NCBI RefSeq assembly: GCF_014191875.1
Contig: NZ_JACHXD010000002.1
Span: 310,001 to 374,000, forward strand
DNA: 64,000 nucleotides
From: Pseudoduganella violacea
GTDB lineage: Bacteria; Pseudomonadota; Gammaproteobacteria; Burkholderiales; Burkholderiaceae_D
Direction: 5' to 3'
In this document: positions 55,880-64,000 of the stretch, piece by piece
Position numbering within the stretch: the first letter of the stretch is position 1
How the letters are laid out: every line of letters starts with the position of its first letter
Program-made: the position numbers and the translations under genes
The notes under the pieces: generated by a model
What the model was told of the DNA's origin: nothing
The model's input: the letters and a program-made list of their open reading frames with translations, nothing else
The model's database searches: none

Positions 55880-57658
55880 ATGCGCGCGAGAAACTCATTT
55901 TTATTGGTGGTGGGGCTGTTTGGGGTCGTGGCGGCCGTGGCGGCGGCGTTCTGGTTTGGGACGCTGCGGGCGCGTGAGGAATCGCTGCTGCAGGGCCATC
56001 GCCAGCTGCAGTTGATGGCGCCGGATTTGCAGTCGGTGCTGCAGCGTTTTGAAACGCTGCCCTTTGTGTTGGCGCGGCAGCCGGATCTGGCGAATGCGCT
56101 GGCCCATCCCAACGATCCGGCGGCGATCGCGCGCTTGAACGGTACGCTGCAAACTATTCAGCAGCAGGCCAAGGTTGGCGCGCTGTATCTGATGGACCGT
56201 AATGGTCTGACTTTGGGTGCGAGCAATTGGGATCAGCCGCTCGGCTTCGTCGGGAAGAATTTCTCTTATCGTCCTTATTTTCATGCGGCGCTGCGCGGAC
56301 ACGCGGGGCTGTTTTATGGCATCGGCACCAGCACGTCGGAGGCGGGTTACTTTATCGCGCAGCCGGTGTATGCGAACGGCAGCGCGGGCGGCCCGGTGGC
56401 AGGCGTCATCGCGGTCAAAATCAGTCTGGCGGAGTTTGAACGTACCTGGAGCAGCAGCGATGATCCAATCGCGCTGGCTGACCGCCATGGCGTGGTCTTC
56501 CTCAGCAACCGCGAGGATTGGAAGTATCACAGCCTGCATCCCTTGCGCGAGGCCACGCTGGCCGAGTTGAATCACACGCAGCAGTACACCGGCAAGAACC
56601 TCACGCCCTTGCAGCAGACGCCCGGCCCCTTCGTCACCCTGCCGGTGGGACGCCTGGGTTGGCAGCTGATGTTGTTCCCAAACCAGTCGCGCGTCACGCG
56701 CGTGGGTACGCTGTGGGCGCTGGCGACGGCCTTGCTGCTGGCGTTTGCCGCGGCTTCGCTGTGGGCGCTGCATCAACGCCGCCGCCGCATGGAGGAGCGC
56801 CTGGCTTCGCGCGAAGCGCTGCAGCAGGCGGCGCAGGAGCTGGAGAGCCGCATCGCGCAACGCACGCAGCAGCTGAGCGAGACGAATCAGCATTTGGAAA
56901 CCAAGTACCACACGCTGCAACAGACGGAGCATATGCTGCGTTCGACGCAAAATGAGCTGGTGCAGGCGGGGAAGCTAGCGATGCTGGGCCAGATGGCGGC
57001 CGGGATCACGCATGAATTGAACCAGCCTTTGGCGGCGATCCGCGCTTTCGCCGACAATGCGCGCACTTATCTTGAACGCGGCCAGCCGGAGCAGGCGGCC
57101 AGTAATCTGGTGCACATCGGCGCGGCCAGTGCGCGCATGGGCGCCATCATCGGCCAGTTGAAGGGCTTTGCGCGCAAGGACCAGAATGTGGCGGCGGTCG
57201 ATCTGGCGCATTCGGTGCGCGCTTCGGCCTTCCTACTGGAGAGCGAGTTCCAGCGCCGCGAGGCGCTGCTCGACATCGATACCGGCGCGGGCGCGATGAT
57301 CGTGGCTGGCGATGCGGTGCGTATCGAGCAGGTGCTGATTAATCTGCTGCGCAATGCGCTCGATGCGGTGGAGACGTCGCCGCTGCGGCGCGTCCACCTG
57401 ATTTTGAGCCGCGAGGACGGTCAGGCCGTGGTGCGCATCAGCGATAGCGGCGAAGGCATTCCCGAGCAGGTGGCGGCCCATCTGTTCGAACCGTTTTTCA
57501 CAACCAAACCGTCCGGCAAGGGGCTGGGGCTTGGCCTGGCAATTTCATCGTCTATCGTGCAGGCGATGAATGGACAATTGAGGGCGTATAACCGCCCCGA
57601 AGGCGGCGCCGAATTCGAGATGCGCCTGCCGCTGCAAACCGAAGGAGGCACGATTTGA
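55880..57658 (+). CDS. DctB-like sensor histidine kinase
   Basis: A 592-residue membrane kinase of the DctB type. Transmembrane helix 1 is at about residues 6-25, a periplasmic double-Cache sensor at about 30-265, and helix 2 (LWALATALLLAFAAASLWAL) near 275. A coiled coil leads to His378 in AAGITHELNQPLAAIRAF. The ATPase has NLLRNALDAV, DSGEGIP and GKGLGLGLAIS. DctB kinases sense C4-dicarboxylates or other small acids. The start is MRARNSF; upstream codons are translation of the repeat. Its stop overlaps the regulator's TTG. Confidence 0.93.
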   Translation: MRARNSFLLVVGLFGVVAAVAAAFWFGTLRAREESLLQGHRQLQLMAPDLQSVLQRFETLPFVLARQPDLANALAHPNDPAAIARLNGTLQTIQQQAKVGALYLMDRNGLTLGASNWDQPLGFVGKNFSYRPYFHAALRGHAGLFYGIGTSTSEAGYFIAQPVYANGSAGGPVAGVIAVKISLAEFERTWSSSDDPIALADRHGVVFLSNREDWKYHSLHPLREATLAELNHTQQYTGKNLTPLQQTPGPFVTLPVGRLGWQLMLFPNQSRVTRVGTLWALATALLLAFAAASLWALHQRRRRMEERLASREALQQAAQELESRIAQRTQQLSETNQHLETKYHTLQQTEHMLRSTQNELVQAGKLAMLGQMAAGITHELNQPLAAIRAFADNARTYLERGQPEQAASNLVHIGAASARMGAIIGQLKGFARKDQNVAAVDLAHSVRASAFLLESEFQRREALLDIDTGAGAMIVAGDAVRIEQVLINLLRNALDAVETSPLRRVHLILSREDGQAVVRISDSGEGIPEQVAAHLFEPFFTTKPSGKGLGLGLAISSSIVQAMNGQLRAYNRPEGGAEFEMRLPLQTEGGTI

Positions 57659-59040
57659 GTGCGCTGCAAGCGATCCTGGTAGAGGATGAAGCCACCCTGC
57701 GCATGGCAACCGCGCAGACACTGGAGCTAGGCGGCTTTGCCGTGCAAGCCTGCGCCAGCGCGGAGGAGGCCTTGTCCCTGCTGCGCGCCGATTATGCTGG
57801 CGTGATCGTGACCGATGTGCGCCTGCCGGGACGTTCCGGCCTGGAGCTGCTGGCTCAGGTGGTGGCGCTGGATGCGGAGTTGCCGGTGATCGTCGTGACC
57901 GGCCATGGCGATGTGAGCATGGCGGTGATGGCGATGCGCGGCGGCGCTTACGATTTCATCGAGAAGCCTTTCGCTTCCGAGCGGCTGATGGATGCGGTCG
58001 GCCGCGCCCAGGAGCGCCGCCGCCTGGTGCTGGAGAACCGCCAACTGCGCGCGGCGCGCGCCCTGCATCCCGATACGCCGGATCTGATCGGCCGCTCCGA
58101 GGCCATCGAACGTCTCAAGCTCCTGATCCGCAATATCGGGCCAGCCGGCGTCGATGTGCTGATAAACGGGCAGACCGGCACCGGCAAGGAAGTGGCGGCG
58201 CGGCTGCTGCACGCGGCCAGTGGGCGCAGGGGCAATTTCGTAGCGATCAATTGCGGCGCGCTGCCCGAGTCGGTATTCGAGAGCGAAATCTTCGGACATG
58301 AGCCGGGCGCTTTCACCGGCGCTCAGAAGCGCCGCATCGGCAAGCTGGAATACGCCAACGGCGGCACGGTCTTCCTCGACGAAATCGAGACCATGCCCAT
58401 AGCCTTGCAGGTCAAGTTATTGCGCGTACTGCAGGAGCGCCGCCTTGAACGCCTGGGCGCAAACGAAGGGGTGGAGCTGGATTGCCGCATCGTCGCCGCC
58501 TCCAAGGCCGATCTGCTGCAACTAAGCGCGCAGGGGCTGTTCCGCGAAGACCTGTATTACCGCATCGGCGTAGTCAACATAGATCTGCCGCGCCTGCGCG
58601 AGCGGCGCGAGGATATTCCACTGCTGCTGGCCCACTTCGTGCAGGAGGCAGCGCTGCGCTATCAGCGCCCCTTGCCAACATGGACGACGCAGGAGATGGA
58701 AGGCTGGCAGGCCGCCGACTGGCCGGGCAATGTGCGCGAACTACGCAATTTCGCGGAACGCCTGACGCTGGGCCTCGCGCCGATGCTGCTCGCCCCCACA
58801 CCACGCGTAGTCACCGCCGAACCATCAGCGCAAAGCGCAGCCACCCTGTCCGAAAACGACGCCGCCTGCAATGATGCCGCCCTGCCCATGCAGGTCGATG
58901 CGTTCGAGCGCAAGCTGATTTTGCGCGCCATCGACGCCGCCGAAGGCAACGTCGCCCTCGCCGCCGACAACCTGATGATCCCCCGCAAAACCCTCTACGA
59001 CAAACTCAAGAAGTACCAGATCGGCACCGGCCGGAAATAG
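57655..59040 (+). CDS. DctD-like sigma54-dependent response regulator
   Basis: A 461-residue NtrC-class activator. The receiver has Asp54 in VIVTDVRLPG. The AAA+ domain has Walker A GQTGTGKE, the sigma54-contacting GAFTGA loop in GHEPGAFTGAQKRR, and Walker B TVFLDEIETM. A Fis-type helix-turn-helix ends the protein (ALAADNLMIPRKTLYDKLKKY). The start is a TTG overlapping the kinase TGA, backed by GGAGG 6 nt upstream; no ATG lies near. It is the obvious candidate activator of the sigma54 promoter at 53079. Confidence 0.94.
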   Translation: MSALQAILVEDEATLRMATAQTLELGGFAVQACASAEEALSLLRADYAGVIVTDVRLPGRSGLELLAQVVALDAELPVIVVTGHGDVSMAVMAMRGGAYDFIEKPFASERLMDAVGRAQERRRLVLENRQLRAARALHPDTPDLIGRSEAIERLKLLIRNIGPAGVDVLINGQTGTGKEVAARLLHAASGRRGNFVAINCGALPESVFESEIFGHEPGAFTGAQKRRIGKLEYANGGTVFLDEIETMPIALQVKLLRVLQERRLERLGANEGVELDCRIVAASKADLLQLSAQGLFREDLYYRIGVVNIDLPRLRERREDIPLLLAHFVQEAALRYQRPLPTWTTQEMEGWQAADWPGNVRELRNFAERLTLGLAPMLLAPTPRVVTAEPSAQSAATLSENDAACNDAALPMQVDAFERKLILRAIDAAEGNVALAADNLMIPRKTLYDKLKKYQIGTGRK

Positions 59041-59058
59041 CCCTGTTGCGACGAATTA

Positions 59059-59071
59059 GTAGTGCGGCTAC
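59059..59071. promoter_or_regulatory. GTAG-TGCGG-CTAC, second copy of the GTAG-N5-CTAC motif
   Basis: Same half-sites and 5-bp spacing as the 51075 and 59123 motifs but with a different spacer, 64 bp upstream of the latter. Two sites upstream of the pullulanase would allow cooperative binding. Confidence 0.45.
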
Positions 59072-59122
59072 ATAAATTGGATTACCATACAGGTGATTCA
59101 GGCCTCATCGGAGCGCCAATAT

Positions 59123-59135
59123 GTAGCTAAACTAC
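59123..59135. promoter_or_regulatory. GTAG-CTAAA-CTAC palindrome upstream of the pullulanase
   Basis: Identical 13-mer to the one upstream of the GH13 alpha-glucosidase (51075-51087). It lies 24 bp before the pullulanase ATG, a position suited to repression. Confidence 0.6.
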
Positions 59136-59158
59136 CAAATTCGCTGGAGACAAGGTTT

Positions 59159-61903
<2,745 letters not shown>

Positions 61904-61909
61904 AACACC

Positions 61910-64000
61910 ATGAAGAAGAATCCGATTGCCCTTGCCGCCCTGTGCCTGCTGGCCAGCAGCGCCTTCGCCCAGAACGCAGAACGCCGCCTGGAAAGCTTCG
62001 CGCAGAACCAGAACACGCTGGAGATCAACACCAGCGACGGTAAATACCTGATCCGCCCCTACTCCGCCACCGTGGTGGAAACCGCCTTCATTCCGAAGGG
62101 CGAGCAGTACGACACGAACTCGCATGCCGTGGTGTTGGCGCCCGAGGCGCTAGCCACCACGCTAAAGGACAGCGTGACCAGCATTGAATTCGCCACGCCG
62201 GGCATCGTGGTCACGGTGCAGAAGTCGCCCTTCCGCATCAGCTATGCCTACAGGGGCCAGCCCCTGGTGTCGGAAAAGCTGGGCTATACCCGCAAGGATG
62301 GCATGCAGGCCATCGAATTCAATCTGGACCAGGACGAAGCGCTGTACGGCGCCGGCGCGCGCGCCGTGGGCATGAACCGGCGCGGCAACCGCTTCCAGTT
62401 GTATAACAAGGCGCACTATGGCTACGGCAATCGCTCGGAGCTGATGAACTTCACGATCCCGATGGCGCTGTCGTCCAAGCGCTACGCCATCCACTTCGAC
62501 AATCCGCAGATCGGCTATCTGGACTTCGACAGCAAAAAGGACAATACGCTGAGCTACGAAACCATCGGCGGCCGCAAGACCTATCAGGTAATCGCAGGCG
62601 ACAAGTGGGAAGACGTGATGGCCAGCTACACCAGCCTGACCGGCCGCCAGCCGCTGCCGCCGCGCTGGGCCTTCGGCAATTTCGCCAGCCGCTTCGGTTA
62701 CCACACCGAGGCCGAAACCCGCGCCACGGTGGACAAGTTCATCGAAGAGAAAATCCCTCTCGACGCCATCGTGCTTGACCTCTACTGGTTCGGCAAAACG
62801 GTGAAAGGCACGATGGGCAATCTGGCCTGGGACAAGGACAGCTTCCCCAATCCGCAAAAGATGATGGCCGATCTGACGGCCAAGGGGGTGAAAACGGTCG
62901 TCATCACCGAACCGTTCGTGCTGACCACTTCTTCGCGCTGGGAGGAAGCCGTGCAGCGCAAGGTACTGGCCACCACCAAGGACGGCGCGCCTTACACCTA
63001 CGATTTCTACTTCGGGAATACCGGTCTGATCGACCTGTATAGCCCACAGGGCCGCGAATGGTTCTGGAATATCTACAAGGATCTGAAGCGCGACGGCGTC
63101 ACGGGCTGGTGGGGCGATCTGGGCGAGCCGGAAGTGCATCCATCGGCCCTGCAGCACGCCACCGGCTCGGCCGACCAGGTGCACAATATCTACGGCCACG
63201 ATTGGGCGCGCCTGATCGCGGAAGGCTACCGCAAGGACTTCCCCAACGAGCGCCCCTTCATCCTGATGCGCGCCGGCTATTCCGGCTCCCAGCGTTTCGG
63301 CCTGATTCCATGGTCGGGCGATGTGGGCCGCAGCTGGGGTGGACTGCAATCGCAAATGGAAATCGCGCTGCAGATGGGCATGCAGGGTCTAGGCTATATG
63401 CACTCCGACCTGGGCGGCTTCGCTTCCGCCGTGCTGGATGACGAGCTATATACGCGCTGGCTGCAGTACGGCGTATTCCAGCCCGTGTTCCGTCCGCATG
63501 CCCAGGAGGAAGTGCCGGCCGAACCGGTGTTCCGCAGCGAGCGCGCCAAGTCGCTGGCGCGCGAAGCGATCCGCCTGCGCTACGCCATGCTGCCGTATAA
63601 CTACACCACGGCTTTCGAGAACAGCCAGAGCGGCATGCCGCTGATGCGCCCCATGCTGTTCGAAGAACCGCAGAACGACGCGGCGCGTTCCATCTCGGGC
63701 GCCTACCTGTGGGGCAAGGACTTCCTCGTCGCGCCGATCGTGGAGCCGGGCGCCACGCGCAAGGAGCTGTACTTCCCGGCCGGCAGCGCGTGGTTCGACT
63801 TCTATAACGACCAGCGCCATGGCGGCGGCATCACCGAGGCGCTGGGCGTGGTGCCCGAGCATATCCCGGTCTTCGTGCGCGCCGGCGCTTTCGTGCCGCT
63901 GGCAAAGCCGGCGCAGAGCACCAACGATTATTCCGCGCGCCAGATCGATCTGCACTACTACCACGACCAGTCGGTGAGCGCATCGAGCGGCAAGCTGTAT
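61910..64000 (+). CDS. Secreted GH31 alpha-glucosidase/transglucosylase (truncated by window end)
   Basis: The open frame runs from 61910 to the window end (697 codons so far, no stop). The signal peptide is MKKNPIALAALCLLASSAFA. The GH31 barrel has nucleophile Asp403 in GWWGDLGEPE and acid/base Asp471 in PWSGDVGRSWGGL. Overall pattern resembles Cellvibrio-type oligosaccharide 4-alpha-glucosyltransferases (Agd31B group), though a plain alpha-glucosidase or xylosidase is possible. It follows the pullulanase by 6 nt in one operon and should act on the released malto-oligosaccharides in the periplasm or outside. Confidence 0.92.
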   Translation, partial: MKKNPIALAALCLLASSAFAQNAERRLESFAQNQNTLEINTSDGKYLIRPYSATVVETAFIPKGEQYDTNSHAVVLAPEALATTLKDSVTSIEFATPGIVVTVQKSPFRISYAYRGQPLVSEKLGYTRKDGMQAIEFNLDQDEALYGAGARAVGMNRRGNRFQLYNKAHYGYGNRSELMNFTIPMALSSKRYAIHFDNPQIGYLDFDSKKDNTLSYETIGGRKTYQVIAGDKWEDVMASYTSLTGRQPLPPRWAFGNFASRFGYHTEAETRATVDKFIEEKIPLDAIVLDLYWFGKTVKGTMGNLAWDKDSFPNPQKMMADLTAKGVKTVVITEPFVLTTSSRWEEAVQRKVLATTKDGAPYTYDFYFGNTGLIDLYSPQGREWFWNIYKDLKRDGVTGWWGDLGEPEVHPSALQHATGSADQVHNIYGHDWARLIAEGYRKDFPNERPFILMRAGYSGSQRFGLIPWSGDVGRSWGGLQSQMEIALQMGMQGLGYMHSDLGGFASAVLDDELYTRWLQYGVFQPVFRPHAQEEVPAEPVFRSERAKSLAREAIRLRYAMLPYNYTTAFENSQSGMPLMRPMLFEEPQNDAARSISGAYLWGKDFLVAPIVEPGATRKELYFPAGSAWFDFYNDQRHGGGITEALGVVPEHIPVFVRAGAFVPLAKPAQSTNDYSARQIDLHYYHDQSVSASSGKLY

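Overview
This is a high-GC, gene-dense bacterial chromosome segment. Gene content points to a betaproteobacterium of the Oxalobacteraceae (Massilia/Duganella/Janthinobacterium-like). The pointers are a homodimeric-E1 pyruvate dehydrogenase operon whose E3 carries a lipoyl domain, a glucokinase fused to an RpiR-type regulator, a holC/DUF2486-like pair, a small Trp-rich membrane protein, a PEP-CTERM protein, and a 6S RNA beside zapA. The genus is inferred from family knowledge, not from a search. I see no tRNA, rRNA, CRISPR array, prophage or intact insertion sequence.

Layout. 1-7.1 kb: an atypical SDR, an EmrAB-type efflux operon with its own outer-membrane factor and a divergent TetR regulator, then a tiny gene and a tandem pair of DUF3144-like genes. 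7.1-13.3 kb: lpdA-aceF-aceE on the minus strand. 13.5-20.1 kb: a small gene plus a decapitated VapC-like relic, folD, prlC, a DUF4124-glutaredoxin protein, holC, a DUF2486-like gene and an orphan LivK-type binding protein. 20.1-29.1 kb: cytochrome c, Trp-rich protein, ilvD with divergent LysR, lgt, a YdeP-like molybdopterin oxidoreductase, TauE/SafE, an EVE-domain protein, 6S RNA, zapA and a ZapB-like gene. 29.2-36.1 kb: a 1542-residue RTX-like protein built of 18-residue repeats, divergent from an OmpR-type two-component system. 36.2-44.9 kb: groESL under sigma70/sigma32/CIRCE control, a PEP-CTERM protein, lipoproteins, a LuxR protein with a degenerate HD-GYP domain, OhrR, a cupin, an MFS exporter and a His-rich PadR regulator. 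44.9-51 kb: glucokinase-RpiR fusion, a diguanylate cyclase operon, and a GH13 alpha-glucosidase. 51-64 kb: a POT transporter, an ABC importer, a DctB/DctD-like sigma54 two-component system, a pullulanase, and a GH31 enzyme cut by the window end.

Regulatory logic that links genes. (i) A well-spaced sigma54 promoter with three upstream half-sites precedes the ABC importer, and a GAFTGA-containing sigma54 activator with its kinase lies immediately downstream of it. (ii) An identical 13-bp palindrome, GTAG-CTAAA-CTAC, lies upstream of the GH13 alpha-glucosidase and, 8 kb away, upstream of the pullulanase/GH31 pair, suggesting an alpha-glucan regulon. (iii) A GATTACA-N4-TGTAATC box sits between the RTX giant and the two-component system. 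(iv) A 39-bp imperfect palindrome recurs at gene 3' ends, three times as a head-to-head pair with an invariant 57-bp pitch, which looks like a REP/BIME-type family.

Many long open frames in this GC-rich DNA are antisense shadows, including very long ones opposite the RTX and pyruvate dehydrogenase genes, and are left out.
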